A stretch of DNA of 64,000 nucleotides, from assembly GCF_009911795.1 (NCBI RefSeq), contig NZ_CP047898.1:2418001-2482000 (forward strand), read 5' to 3'. The DNA comes from Pseudarthrobacter psychrotolerans (GTDB taxonomy: Bacteria > Actinomycetota > Actinomycetes > Actinomycetales > Micrococcaceae). Below are positions 41,275-51,477 of the stretch, one piece after another. Both the position numbers and the translations under genes were made by a program. Under the pieces are notes generated by a model. It was not told the DNA's origin. It searched no databases and saw nothing but the letters and a program-made list of their open reading frames with translations. How positions within the stretch are numbered: the stretch's first letter is position 1; every line of letters starts with the position of its first letter.

Positions 41275-43787
41275 CGGACCGGCACCTGGGGCAGGACGGT
41301 GAGGGGCAGGGAGGTGCGGAACTGGCCCGGCGTGAGCGGATCGTCGCGTTCGCTCCACGGGTCCACGTAGCTGTCCACGGAGGTCTGCATCGCCGCGTCC
41401 AGCCGTTCGGCGATGCCTTCGGAATCCTCCACGATGACCGCGCGGAGATGCTCGATGCCCACCCGCGGCACAAAGGCGTAGGTCCGTTCCAGCCAGTTGG
41501 CCTGCTCCCGGTAGTACTGCATAAAGCGGCCGGTGAGGAGCTTGACCTCCTCCGGATGATCCACGGTGGCCAGCAGGTCGCCCTTGCGGATGTGGGCCCC
41601 CGCTGCTCCCCCGACGTAGAGTTCCCAGCGGCCGCCCTCCACAGCCACCACGCCCACGTCCTTGACCAGCGATTCCGCGCAGTTCCGCGGGCAGCCGGAC
41701 ACAGCCAGCTTCAGTTTGGCGGGCGACTCGATCCCCTGGAACCGGGACTCGATCTCGATGCCCAGCTTGGTGGAATCGCCTGTGCCGTAACGGCAGAAGT
41801 CCTTCCCCACGCAGGTCTTCACCGTGCGGAAGCTCTTGCCGTAGGCGTAGCCCGAGGGCATGTCCAGGTCCGCCCACACCTGCGGCAGGTCCTCCTTGGG
41901 GATTCCCAGGAGGTCGATCCGCTGCCCGCCGGTCAGCTTGATCAGCGGAACGTTGTGCTTTTCGGCCACGTCGGCGATCCGGCGCAGCTGCTGCACGGAC
42001 GTGACGCCGCCCTTCATCTGCGGGACCACGGAGAACGTGCCGTCGCGCTGGATGTTGGCGTGCACCCTGTCATTGATGAAGCGGGCGTCGCGTTCGTCGA
42101 TGTACTGGTCCGCGAGCATCATTTTGAGCAGCGAGGCCAGGCCCATTTTGGACTTTGCGTCTTCGGCGCTGCCGGGAGCCAAAGCCGTAAACACCTGGGA
42201 CACCGAGCGCAGGCCCTGCTTGCGGATGGCGGCCATCAGGGCCGGCTTGTCCAGCGGGATCCCCGGCACGTAGTAGCTGGCGGCCGGATCCTCCTCCACC
42301 GCGCCGTCCGCGGCCCACTCCACCACCTGTTTGACCATAAGCTTGCAGGAACCGCAGCCCTTGCCGGCCCGGGTGGCGTCCATGGCGCCGGAAACAGTGG
42401 CGCAGCCGCCCTTCACGGCGGCCACGAGTGCCCCCTTCGAAACGCCGTTGCAGTTGCAGACCTGAGCGCCGTCGTCGAGCTCGGCAACACCCACGTCCTC
42501 ACCCGGCCCGCCGACGTCGAACAGCAGCGCGATCCGCTCCTCCGGCAGCGGCAGCCCGCGGTCGTAGGCCTGCGTCAGGTACGCCACCTTCCGGCTGTCC
42601 CCCAGAAGCGTGGCGCCCACCATCTTGTTGTCTCGGACCACGATGGACTTGAAGATGCCGCGGCTCGGTTCCGAGAAGACGATGTGCTCGTCCGTGTCGA
42701 GCTCGGGACCGTGCAGTCCCATGGATGCGACGTCGACGCCGGCAACCTTTAGTTTCGTGGCGGTCCGCGAGCCGAGGTAGGCCGAGGACGTATCGGCGCC
42801 GGTCACGTGGTTGGCGAGCACCACGGCCTGTTCCCACAGCGGCGCCACCAGGCCGTATACCTCTCCGCGGTGCTGGACACACTCCCCCACCGCATAGATA
42901 TCGTCCTCGTCCTGGACGCGTAGCCGGTCATCCACCACGATGGCCCGCTCCACCGGCAGCCCGCTCAGTACGGCCACGTCCACGTTCGGTCGGATCCCGG
43001 CGGCCACCACCACCATGTCGCACGCGATGTCGTCCCGGTCGCGGAGGCTGACGCCGCTGACCCGGTCCGTACCGAGGACTGCCGTGGTGCGGCTGGACGT
43101 ATGCACTCGGATACCCAGGGCCTCCACGCTCCTGCGCAGCACCGCGCCGCCGTCGGGCCCCATCTGCGCATTCATGAGGTGCCCGCCCGAGTGCACCACC
43201 TCCACGTCGATCCCGTGGCTTTTCAGGCCGTACGCCGCCTCCAGGCCCAACAGGCCGCCGCCGATCACCACCGCCCGCCGGTGGTGTTCCTGCTGGGCAT
43301 GCTGGACCATCTTGCGGGTGTCGTCGATGGTGCGGAACCCGAACACACCGTGCTTCACGGACCCACCCGGCGTGTAGAGGCCATCCATCGGCGGCATGTG
43401 GGAGCGGCTGCCGGTGGCGATGATGAGGGTGTCGTATGGCGTAACGCGGCCGTCGTTAGAGAAGACATGCTTGGTGAATTTGTCGATCCGGTCGACACGG
43501 ACGCCGGCGTGCAGGGTGATGCTGTTCTCGCGGTACCAGGACAGGGCGTTCAGGAAGATGTCGGCGTCGCTTTCCTCGCCAGAGAGAACGTGGCTGAGCA
43601 TGATCCGGTTGTAGTTTCCGTAGGGCTCGTCCCCGAACATGGTGATGGTGAACTGGCCGGCGCCGCCCCGGGCGAGGATCTCCTCCACCGCCCGGGCGCC
43701 AGCCATCCCGTTGCCCACCACCACCAGCCGACGGCGCGGCGCGGCACCTGCGTGCCTCCCCTGCGGCCGGTCGAGCACGCTGGTCAT
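41271..43787 (-). CDS. nirB: Assimilatory nitrite reductase (NADH) large subunit
   Basis: This 838-residue enzyme reduces nitrite to ammonia. The N-terminal FAD/NAD domain starts VVVGNGMAGARAVEE (about 22-36). A BFD-like 2Fe-2S domain has CNCNGVSKG (about 442) and GCGSCK. The C-terminal sirohaem/4Fe-4S domain has CVGKDFCRYG (about 657) and SGCPRNCAES (about 699), the four cluster cysteines. All cofactor motifs are present. The start overlaps the stop of an upstream small gene (TGATG). No nitrate reductase gene is in the window. Confidence 0.95.
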   Translation of the reverse strand: MTSVLDRPQGRHAGAAPRRRLVVVGNGMAGARAVEEILARGGAGQFTITMFGDEPYGNYNRIMLSHVLSGEESDADIFLNALSWYRENSITLHAGVRVDRIDKFTKHVFSNDGRVTPYDTLIIATGSRSHMPPMDGLYTPGGSVKHGVFGFRTIDDTRKMVQHAQQEHHRRAVVIGGGLLGLEAAYGLKSHGIDVEVVHSGGHLMNAQMGPDGGAVLRRSVEALGIRVHTSSRTTAVLGTDRVSGVSLRDRDDIACDMVVVAAGIRPNVDVAVLSGLPVERAIVVDDRLRVQDEDDIYAVGECVQHRGEVYGLVAPLWEQAVVLANHVTGADTSSAYLGSRTATKLKVAGVDVASMGLHGPELDTDEHIVFSEPSRGIFKSIVVRDNKMVGATLLGDSRKVAYLTQAYDRGLPLPEERIALLFDVGGPGEDVGVAELDDGAQVCNCNGVSKGALVAAVKGGCATVSGAMDATRAGKGCGSCKLMVKQVVEWAADGAVEEDPAASYYVPGIPLDKPALMAAIRKQGLRSVSQVFTALAPGSAEDAKSKMGLASLLKMMLADQYIDERDARFINDRVHANIQRDGTFSVVPQMKGGVTSVQQLRRIADVAEKHNVPLIKLTGGQRIDLLGIPKEDLPQVWADLDMPSGYAYGKSFRTVKTCVGKDFCRYGTGDSTKLGIEIESRFQGIESPAKLKLAVSGCPRNCAESLVKDVGVVAVEGGRWELYVGGAAGAHIRKGDLLATVDHPEEVKLLTGRFMQYYREQANWLERTYAFVPRVGIEHLRAVIVEDSEGIAERLDAAMQTSVDSYVDPWSERDDPLTPGQFRTSLPLTVLPQVPVR

Positions 43788-44134
43788 CAGTGCTCCACCA
43801 TGCCGAGGTCCACCACCACGGATCCCCCAACACCATCCGGGGCGGCGAGATAGAGCTCCACTACCGAGCCGCCGTCGATGTCCTCCACCACCCGCAGCGG
43901 CACATGGACCTCGCTCTTCGCGCCGATGGGGAAGTAACGCATGGGCACGCCGTTGCGCATCAGCACCACCGTGATGAGTTCACCGCTGGAATTGCCGCCG
44001 CGGAAGTAGAGCGTCTGGTTGATGACACCGTCCGGAACGTAGTGCGACAGTTCACTGTGGATGGGGACGGGTTTTTCCACCCCGGTGCCCACAAACGGGA
44101 AAATGCCCTGCAGGAAAAGGTTCTTGGTGATCAC
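43787..44134 (-). CDS. Conserved small protein encoded before nirBD, function unknown
   Basis: This 115-residue protein is predicted to be mostly beta strand, with PFVGTGVEKPVPIHSELSHYVP and VHVPLRVVEDIDGGSVVELYLAAP. No signal peptide, cysteine or membrane segment is present. GTG 44134 has AAAGGA upstream. It is the first gene of the nirBD transcript and overlaps the nirB start, so a role in nitrite reduction, its maturation or its control is likely. I do not recognise the family. Confidence 0.75.
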   Translation of the reverse strand: MITKNLFLQGIFPFVGTGVEKPVPIHSELSHYVPDGVINQTLYFRGGNSSGELITVVLMRNGVPMRYFPIGAKSEVHVPLRVVEDIDGGSVVELYLAAPDGVGGSVVVDLGMVEH

Positions 44135-44297
44135 GGACAGATCCTTTCGGCCGGCGGGAAGACTGGCATAGGCCTATCTTCCGCCGCCGATGTTTCCGCC
44201 TTCCGGTCCGTGCGTAACGATCCTTTTACGCAAAACTCACCGTTTTCCGCGTCCCGCTGGGCCGCGAGCCTGCCCGGGCCGCCCGAGGCCTGCGCCG

Positions 44298-44365
44298 CCG
44301 TTTCGATGGTTCCCTGCGCGTTCGACGGCGGCCGACGTCGAGCGGGCACGGAACCGTCGAAACGG
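44298..44365. repeat. Long hairpin between the nir operon and the ABC-F gene
   Basis: CCGTTTCGATGGTTCC (44298-44313) and GGAACCGTCGAAACGG (44350-44365) pair with one mismatch. A smaller GTCGTGG/CCACGAC pair follows. No gene overlaps it. It lies after the leftward ABC-F gene and could end its transcript. Confidence 0.65.
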
Positions 44366-44414
44366 GCACGGGCAGTCGTGGCCCCCAAGGACGGTGGTGT
44401 GCCCTGCCACGACG

Positions 44415-46148
<1,734 letters not shown>

Positions 46149-46219
46149 GACAAGTCCTCGCAAGATTCCGCAGTGTGGCCGCCGGAACTGGTGCTCGACG
46201 GCGGCCCTGGATTCGGGGA

Positions 46220-46258
46220 AACAGCCCGGCATTGCCGGGCTGTTGCTCAGGACTTCAT
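46220..46258 (-). promoter_or_regulatory. Possible attenuator in the ABC-F leader: three-codon reading frame plus hairpin
   Basis: Reading leftward, ATG AAG TCC TGA (46258-46247) encodes Met-Lys-Ser. It is followed after two bases by a perfect 11-base stem AACAGCCCGGC / GCCGGGCTGTT (46244-46220). The same layout controls several ABC-F resistance genes by ribosome stalling. Confidence 0.45.
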
Positions 46259-46298
46259 CGCTCCAGCTTCCCCGTCGGAAGCCGCAGCGTCAAGCCGG

Positions 46299-46370
46299 GA
46301 CACCACGAATGACACCATAATTTGCCAGAAGGTATTGACGTGACACCATCATGACGTCAAGCTGGTGTCA
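46299..46370 (+). promoter_or_regulatory. GACACCA operator array overlapping the next start codon
   Basis: GACACCA occurs at 46299-46305, TGACACCA at 46310-46317 and 46341-46348, and the inverted TGGTGTCA at 46363-46370. The last includes the A of the ATG. The array lies between the ABC-F gene and a ribbon-helix-helix protein gene. Confidence 0.6.
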
Positions 46371-46885
46371 TGCAACTCAACCAGTACGTATCAGCCGTCC
46401 AGCATCAGCTGGGCGTCGCCGCCGAAGCCGGTGGCCCTGAGGCCCGGGAACTCAGCGACCGCCTCACGGCCGCGCTTGAGTCCACTGTCAGGCTCGTCCT
46501 TCTCGAAGCCCTCTCCGACGCCGCCAGCGAGATCACCCTCGAGCTGGCCCCGGCGTCGGTGGAGGTCCGGCTCCGGGGGCGCGATCCGGAGTTTGTGGTC
46601 ACCAGCCCGCCCGCCGCCAGCGAATTCGAAGCGGTGACGGAACGGCCTGCCCCGCCGGCCCGGCAGGCCCCGGAAGAGCTCGACGGCGCCAGCACCTCGC
46701 GCACGACGCTCCGGCTCCCGGATCACCTCAAGCAGCAGGTTGAAGAGGCCGCCGGTCTTGAAGGCCTGTCCGTAAACTCCTGGCTGATCCGGGCCGTCGC
46801 GGACGCCCTCAACGGCAGCCAATCGACTCAACGGACCATTCGCCGCGATCCGGGCGAGCAGAACTTCACAGGATGGGCACGCTAA
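46370..46885 (+). CDS. HicB/ribbon-helix-helix domain protein
   Basis: This 171-residue protein has an N-terminal helical part and a C-terminal ribbon-helix-helix (TLRLPDHLKQQVEEAAGLEGLSVNSWLIRAVADAL, about residues 117-150), a DNA-binding fold. A proline-rich linker joins them. There is no toxin partner of the HicA type. The transcript may be leaderless, because the operator array runs into the ATG; this suggests the protein binds its own promoter. It overlaps the downstream gene by one base (TAATG). Confidence 0.82.
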   Translation: MQLNQYVSAVQHQLGVAAEAGGPEARELSDRLTAALESTVRLVLLEALSDAASEITLELAPASVEVRLRGRDPEFVVTSPPAASEFEAVTERPAPPARQAPEELDGASTSRTTLRLPDHLKQQVEEAAGLEGLSVNSWLIRAVADALNGSQSTQRTIRRDPGEQNFTGWAR

Positions 46886-47748
46886 TGACAACCTTCGAGA
46901 CCCCCCAACCAATCGCCGTCGTGGTGGACGTGTCCGTCCGTGCCGACATCCTGATTGTCGCCGGCAACCGCACGGACACCGTGGTCAGCGTCCGGCCCCG
47001 CGAGGTAACCCGGGCCCTGGACATCAAGGCGGCTGAACAGACCACCGTGGACTATACGGATGGACGCCTGCAGGTACGGCTGCGTCCCCAGCGCCGCCAC
47101 AGCTGGTTCGGCGACGGCGGCGCCGTGGACATCACCGTTGACGTGCCCATCGGCTGCAGCCTGGAGTTGAAGTCCGGCATGGGCGATCTCCGCTGCGAGG
47201 GCGAATTCAGCTCCGCCGAACTGAAGACGGACATGGGCCACGTCCACCTCGATCACTGCACGGAGCTCCGCGCCCACACGGGCATGGGCGATGTGACCGT
47301 GGAACGCGTCGCAGGGCGGGCCGAAATCAAGACCGGCTCGGGCAAGATCCGGATCCGGGAAATCGACGGGACCGCCAGCGTCAAGAACGGCAACGGCAGC
47401 ACGTACATCGTGGATGCCGCCGGTGAGCTCAAGGTCAGTGCCGCCAACGGCGATGTCTTCCTTGAACGCGCCGGCGACACCACCACCATCAAGGCCTCCA
47501 ACGGCGACATCACGGTCGGCGAAGTGGCCCGCGGAACCCTTACCCTCCAGACTGCTGCAGGTTCGTTGGCCATCGGCGTCCGCGAAGGCAGCGCCGCCTG
47601 GCTGGACCTCAGCACCAAGTACGGGCGCGTCCGCAACGGGCTCGATGCCACCAGCGGGCCAAGCGAGACGGACGCCAAAGTGGAGATCCGCGCCCGCAGC
47701 GCCTACGGCGACATCACCGTGCGGCGCTCCCCCGTTCCCACCAGGTAA
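46885..47748 (+). CDS. DUF4097 family beta-helix protein
   Basis: This 287-residue protein is a regular beta solenoid of repeated GMGDLRCEG, DMGHVHLDH, GMGDVTVER, GSGKIRIRE and NGDVFLERA turns. This is the DUF4097 pattern. It has no signal peptide or membrane helix. Function is unknown; DUF4097 proteins often occur with regulators of envelope stress. It is coupled to the ribbon-helix-helix protein, which may regulate or sense with it. Confidence 0.87.
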   Translation: MTTFETPQPIAVVVDVSVRADILIVAGNRTDTVVSVRPREVTRALDIKAAEQTTVDYTDGRLQVRLRPQRRHSWFGDGGAVDITVDVPIGCSLELKSGMGDLRCEGEFSSAELKTDMGHVHLDHCTELRAHTGMGDVTVERVAGRAEIKTGSGKIRIREIDGTASVKNGNGSTYIVDAAGELKVSAANGDVFLERAGDTTTIKASNGDITVGEVARGTLTLQTAAGSLAIGVREGSAAWLDLSTKYGRVRNGLDATSGPSETDAKVEIRARSAYGDITVRRSPVPTR

Positions 47749-47751
47749 AAC

Positions 47752-47814
47752 CAACGCGGGGTCACTTACGGCCCATGATTCCCCTCGGGATGGGCGCTAA
47801 GTGACCCCGCGTTG
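47752..47814. repeat. Intergenic hairpin, CAACGCGGGGTCA family (copy 1)
   Basis: CAACGCGGGGTCACTTA pairs perfectly with TAAGTGACCCCGCGTTG, and an inner GCCCAT/ATGGGC pair follows. It lies between convergent genes and starts three bases after the DUF4097 stop codon. Confidence 0.9.
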
Positions 47815-47830
47815 CTGTGGGCTGTCCGGA

Positions 47831-48709
47831 CTACCCGACCAGGACCGCGGCGGCTTTCCGGCGGCGGGCCTTCGCCAGCCGGGTGCCGATCAGTCCCTGC
47901 CGGGGGCTGAACAGGTAGACGGCGGCGAACACCACACCCTGGGTGAGCACCACCATGGCGCCCGACGCCGTGTCCAGGTAGTAGCTGAAGTAGATGCCGG
48001 CGATGGAGCAGACGGCTGAAATCACCGGGGCGATGACCAGCATCCGGTTGAAGCGGTCCGTGAGCAGGTAGGCGGTGGCCCCGGGGATGATGAGCATGGC
48101 CACCACCAACACAACACCCACGGTCTGCAGCGCCACCACCGACGTCAGCGCCAGCAGCCCCATGAGCAGCGCCCCCAGCCGCTTCGGGGAGAGCCCGATC
48201 GCGTGGGCATGCGTGGGATCGAACGCGTAGAGGGTCAGGTCGCGGCGCTTCAGGATCAGGATCACGAAAGCCACGACGCCGAGCACCAGCACCTGGATCA
48301 GGTCCGGGATGCTGACGCCCAGGAGGTTGCCGAAGATGATGTGGTTCAGGTCAGTCTGGCTGGGCGTGACGGAAATCAGCACCAGGCCCAGCGCAAACAG
48401 CGAGGTGAACACAATGCCGATGGCGGCGTCCTCCTTCACCCGGCTGGTGTTGCGGACCACGCCGATCAGGGTCACCGCGATCAGGGCGAACACCAGGGCA
48501 CCGAGCGCAAACGGGGCGCCCACAATGTAGGCCAGCACAACGCCGGGCAGCACGGCGTGGGAGACGGCGTCGCCCATCAGGGACCAGCCGATCAGCACCA
48601 GCCAGCAGCTGAGGACAGCACAGACGACGGCGGCGAGCGCGGTGGTGATGATGGCGCGGACCATAAAGTCGTAGCTGAGCGGTTCAAGCAGGATGTCGAG
48701 GAATTCCAT
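47831..48709 (-). CDS. Metal ABC transporter permease (Mn/Fe type)
   Basis: This 292-residue permease of the ABC-3 family has about eight membrane helices. It contains LMGDAVSHAVLPGVVLAY, the conserved ligand-pathway segment, and the DAAIGIVFTSLFALG region. It carries Mn2+, Zn2+ or Fe2+ into the cell with the ATPase and binding protein encoded upstream. The three-gene order and the DtxR-type box before the first gene favour manganese or iron over zinc. It is separated from the ATPase gene by three bases. Confidence 0.9.
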   Translation of the reverse strand: MEFLDILLEPLSYDFMVRAIITTALAAVVCAVLSCWLVLIGWSLMGDAVSHAVLPGVVLAYIVGAPFALGALVFALIAVTLIGVVRNTSRVKEDAAIGIVFTSLFALGLVLISVTPSQTDLNHIIFGNLLGVSIPDLIQVLVLGVVAFVILILKRRDLTLYAFDPTHAHAIGLSPKRLGALLMGLLALTSVVALQTVGVVLVVAMLIIPGATAYLLTDRFNRMLVIAPVISAVCSIAGIYFSYYLDTASGAMVVLTQGVVFAAVYLFSPRQGLIGTRLAKARRRKAAAVLVG

Positions 48710-48712
48710 GGG

Positions 48713-49540
48713 TCAGCCCCTGCTCTCGGTGGTGGCGGCGGTGCGTGCGTGCGTGGCCGCACCGGTGGCGGGATGGACGACGGCGGCCGGGGCGCCAGGT
48801 TCCGGGAGGTCGCGGTTCAGCACATCCAGGCCGAACGCCATGGCCAGGTTCTCCGGCTGCAGCACCAGTTCCGGCGCGCCGTGCATCAGGACCCGGCGCA
48901 TAAGGAGCACGGCTTCGTCGCACAGCCCAGGCAGGGCGTGCAGGTCGTGGGTGGAGATCAGGATGGTGCAGCCGTCCGAGGCGAGCTCGCGCAGGAGCCG
49001 CGTGATGGTGGCCTCGGAGCGCTTGTCCACGCCGGCGAACGGTTCGTCCAGCAGCATCATGGTGGCGCCCTGGGCGATGCCGCGGGCCACAAAGGCGCGT
49101 TTCTTCTGCCCGCCTGAGAGCTGCCCGATCTGCCGCTCTGCAAACTCTCCCAGTTCCACGCGATCCAGCGCCTGGTCGACGGCGGAACGGTCGGCCTTGG
49201 AGGGGCGCCGGGTGAAGCCCTGGTGCCCGTAGCGTCCCATCATCACCACATCGCGGACGGACAGAGGGAACTGCCAGTCCACGTCCTCGCTCTGCGGCAC
49301 GTAGCCGATCCCGCCCTCCTTGCGCGCCTTGGTGGGTGACTGTCCGCCGATCAGTACGCGGCCGGCGTCGGGCTTGATCATTCCCATGATCACTTTGAAC
49401 AGGGTGGATTTCCCGGACCCGTTCATGCCGATCAGGCCGCAGATCCGAGCGGCATCCACGGTGAGCGAGGCGGAATCGAGCGCCAGGACCTCGCCGTAGT
49501 GGACGGTGACGTTTTCAACGAGGATGGCTGGGGTGCTCAT
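48713..49540 (-). CDS. Metal ABC transporter ATP-binding protein (Mn/Fe type)
   Basis: This 275-residue ATPase has Walker A GMNGSGKSTLFK (about 38-49), the signature LSGGQKKRAFVARGIA, Walker B MMLLDEPFAGVD and the switch His in ISTHDLHAL. YVPQSEDVDWQFPLSVRDVVMMGRYG is typical of manganese/iron importers of the SitB/MntA type. The start overlaps the stop of the binding protein gene (ATGA). Confidence 0.92.
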   Translation of the reverse strand: MSTPAILVENVTVHYGEVLALDSASLTVDAARICGLIGMNGSGKSTLFKVIMGMIKPDAGRVLIGGQSPTKARKEGGIGYVPQSEDVDWQFPLSVRDVVMMGRYGHQGFTRRPSKADRSAVDQALDRVELGEFAERQIGQLSGGQKKRAFVARGIAQGATMMLLDEPFAGVDKRSEATITRLLRELASDGCTILISTHDLHALPGLCDEAVLLMRRVLMHGAPELVLQPENLAMAFGLDVLNRDLPEPGAPAAVVHPATGAATHARTAATTESRG

Positions 49541-50535
49541 GATTTCGCTCCCGGGGAGGCGGTGGAGGTGCCTGCCAGCGCCTTGGTGATGAGCTCGGCG
49601 TCGTGCCTGATCAGGTCCAGGTAGGTGGGTACGGGACCGTCAGCCTCGGACAGCGAATCCACGTAAAGTGTGCCGCCGAACTTGGCTCCGGTGGCGCCCA
49701 CCACCTGCCGCATGGGGGCATCGGACACCGTGGATTCACAGAAGACCGCCGGGACCTGGTTGGCCTTGACGTACTCGATGGCGCGGGTGATCTGCTGCGG
49801 CGTGGCCTGCTGTTCGGCGTTGACCGCCCAGATGTAGACCTCTTTGAGTCCTGCGTCGCGGGCAAGGTAGGAGAAGGCGCCTTCGCAGGTCACCAGGGCC
49901 CGCTGGTTCTCCGGGAGGCCGGCGAGGCTTGCTTTCATCTCGTCCTGCACACCCTGCAGTTCGGCCTTGTAGGCGTCACCGTTGGCCTTGAATACTGCAG
50001 CGTTCTCCGGGTCAAGCTCGCTGAACGCCTTCACCATGTTGTCCGTGTAGATCTGCACGTTCACGGGCGACATCCACGCATGCGGGTTCGGTTTGCCCTG
50101 GTACGAGTCCTCGCTGATGGACATGACCTCCACACCATCACTGACCACGGCGTGCGGCACGTCCAGGCCCTCCACGAACTGCCCAAACCAGGCCTCGAGG
50201 TTCAGGCCGTTGTCCAGGATGAGGTCCGCCTTGGCAGCCTTGCGGATGTCGCCCGGAGTCGCTTCGTAGCCGTGGATCTCGGCGCCCGCCTTGGTGATGG
50301 ACTCCACGGTGAGCTTGTCCCCTGCAACGTTCCGGGCGACGTCGGCCAGTACCGTGAAGGTGGTTAGGACCACGGGCTTCTCACTGTCGCTGTTGCCTGA
50401 CGCGTCACCCCCGCATGCGGTCAGGGACAAGGTCAGGAGGACGACGGCGGCGGTTGCGGCGGCACGGAACGCCGCCGATCCCCCGGCAAGGGTTCGGGCG
50501 GCTATTTCGGCCCGACGAAACAAAAAGTTAGGCAT
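49537..50535 (-). CDS. Metal ABC transporter substrate-binding lipoprotein (Mn/Fe type)
   Basis: This 332-residue cluster A-I binding protein has a lipoprotein signal ending LTACGG. Metal ligands can be placed: His in AEIHGYEATPGD, His in PNPHAWMSP, Glu in TCEGAFSYLA and Asp in LYVDSLSEADG, the His-His-Glu-Asp set of manganese and iron binders rather than the zinc set, whose loop is His-rich. ATG 50535 lies within a DtxR-type operator, so the mRNA may be leaderless; ATG 50544 is an alternative. Confidence 0.9.
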   Translation of the reverse strand: MPNFLFRRAEIAARTLAGGSAAFRAAATAAVVLLTLSLTACGGDASGNSDSEKPVVLTTFTVLADVARNVAGDKLTVESITKAGAEIHGYEATPGDIRKAAKADLILDNGLNLEAWFGQFVEGLDVPHAVVSDGVEVMSISEDSYQGKPNPHAWMSPVNVQIYTDNMVKAFSELDPENAAVFKANGDAYKAELQGVQDEMKASLAGLPENQRALVTCEGAFSYLARDAGLKEVYIWAVNAEQQATPQQITRAIEYVKANQVPAVFCESTVSDAPMRQVVGATGAKFGGTLYVDSLSEADGPVPTYLDLIRHDAELITKALAGTSTASPGAKS

Positions 50536-50541
50536 ACCGAA
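50528..50541 (-). promoter_or_regulatory. DtxR/MntR-type operator overlapping the start of the metal importer operon
   Basis: TTAGGCATACCGAA differs by one base from the symmetric TTAGGnnnnCCTAA form of DtxR-family boxes. The start codon (50535-50533) lies inside it, so a bound metal-loaded repressor would block both transcription and start access. Confidence 0.6.
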
Positions 50542-50604
50542 CATTCTACGGAATGCCGTTCTGGCCCCGCAATGTGACACCCACGCGCGTCGCCCTTCCA
50601 CCCT

Positions 50605-50671
50605 CCCGTTGCTCTATCACTTTTGGTCCCCAAAAGTCCGGTTTGGCGACCAAAAGTGATAGGGCAACGGG
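50605..50671. repeat. Intergenic hairpin, GTTGCTCTATCACT family (copy 3)
   Basis: CCCGTTGCTCTATCACTTTT and AAAAGTGATAGGGCAACGGG pair with one mismatch, and GGTC/GACC extends the stem. The inner arms differ from those at 28359 yet still pair. It lies between divergent genes. Confidence 0.88.
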
Positions 50672-50698
50672 CAGGAAATGGGGAGCTAGGCTGAACGT

Positions 50699-51460
50699 AT
50701 GGCCACCACACACCGGAAACCACCTGCGCCGCAGCCCGGGCTGTACGGGTTTTCCACCCTTGATTTCACCGCCGTCGGCTTCTATGTGGCCGTGGCCGGG
50801 CTCTTTGCCGTGGCCGGGGAACTGCTGGCACCGTTCATCCGCCAGCTTGCCCCCAGCCCCGCCGCGGCATCGTACGCCGTGAACCTCATCTTCTATGGCT
50901 CGATCGGGATACTGGCACTGGCCGCCGCCCGCCGGGTGGTGGCCCGGGACCTGCGCGTGCTGGCCACCCGTCCGTGGTTCACCCTGCTGATGGTGCCCGC
51001 AGCCGTGGTGGCCATGATGATCCTCACCGCGGTTGTGGTGGCGGCCGGGGGCGGGGTGCAGACGTCGGCGAACCAGGCCGGGCTGCAGGCGCTGATCCAA
51101 CAGGTTCCTGCCTGGCTGATGGTGCCGGTCCTGGTGGTAGTGGGCCCGTTCGTGGAGGAGTACATCTTCCGGCACCTGCTGATCGGCAAGCTCAGCCGCC
51201 GGCTCAACATCTGGCTGTGCTGCGCCCTGTCCGTGGTCCTCTTTGCCGGCATCCACATTGCGGGCCAGGAGGCCATCACACTCAGTGCGCTGCTCCCCTA
51301 CCTGGCCATGGGCGCCACGCTGGTCTTTGTTTACGTGTGGACCGGGAAGAACCTGATGTTCTCCTATTTTGTGCACGCGGCGAAGAACCTGCTGGCGGTC
51401 ATCTTCATCTACGCCATCCCGCCCGAGCTCTTCGAGCAGCTGCAGCAGGTCCAGCCCTGA
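50699..51460 (+). CDS. CPBP family intramembrane metalloprotease (CAAX protease-like)
   Basis: This 253-residue protein has about seven membrane helices. It carries the Abi/CPBP motifs EEYIFRHLLIG (Glu-Glu and Arg), HIAGQEA and FSYFVHAAKN, which form the active site of these glutamic/metal-dependent intramembrane proteases. Members process prenylated proteins, bacteriocins or regulators. The substrate is unknown. ATG 50699 follows a purine-rich stretch. It stands alone, with hairpin repeats on both sides. Confidence 0.9.
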   Translation: MATTHRKPPAPQPGLYGFSTLDFTAVGFYVAVAGLFAVAGELLAPFIRQLAPSPAAASYAVNLIFYGSIGILALAAARRVVARDLRVLATRPWFTLLMVPAAVVAMMILTAVVVAAGGGVQTSANQAGLQALIQQVPAWLMVPVLVVVGPFVEEYIFRHLLIGKLSRRLNIWLCCALSVVLFAGIHIAGQEAITLSALLPYLAMGATLVFVYVWTGKNLMFSYFVHAAKNLLAVIFIYAIPPELFEQLQQVQP

Positions 51461-51477
51461 CACCTGGTCAGCCCAAC

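Noticed and set aside
41154..42752. Reading frame of 532 codons opposite nirB
   Set aside because: It mirrors nirB, whose cofactor motifs are all in place on the other strand.
44135..44414. A small gene in the gap between the nir operon and the ABC-F gene
   Set aside because: Frames here lack ribosome binding sites and recognisable sequence; the gap is better explained by promoter sequence and a hairpin.
46370..47748. HicAB-type toxin-antitoxin system
   Set aside because: The second gene is a DUF4097 beta-solenoid protein, not a HicA toxin, and no other small toxin-like frame is present.
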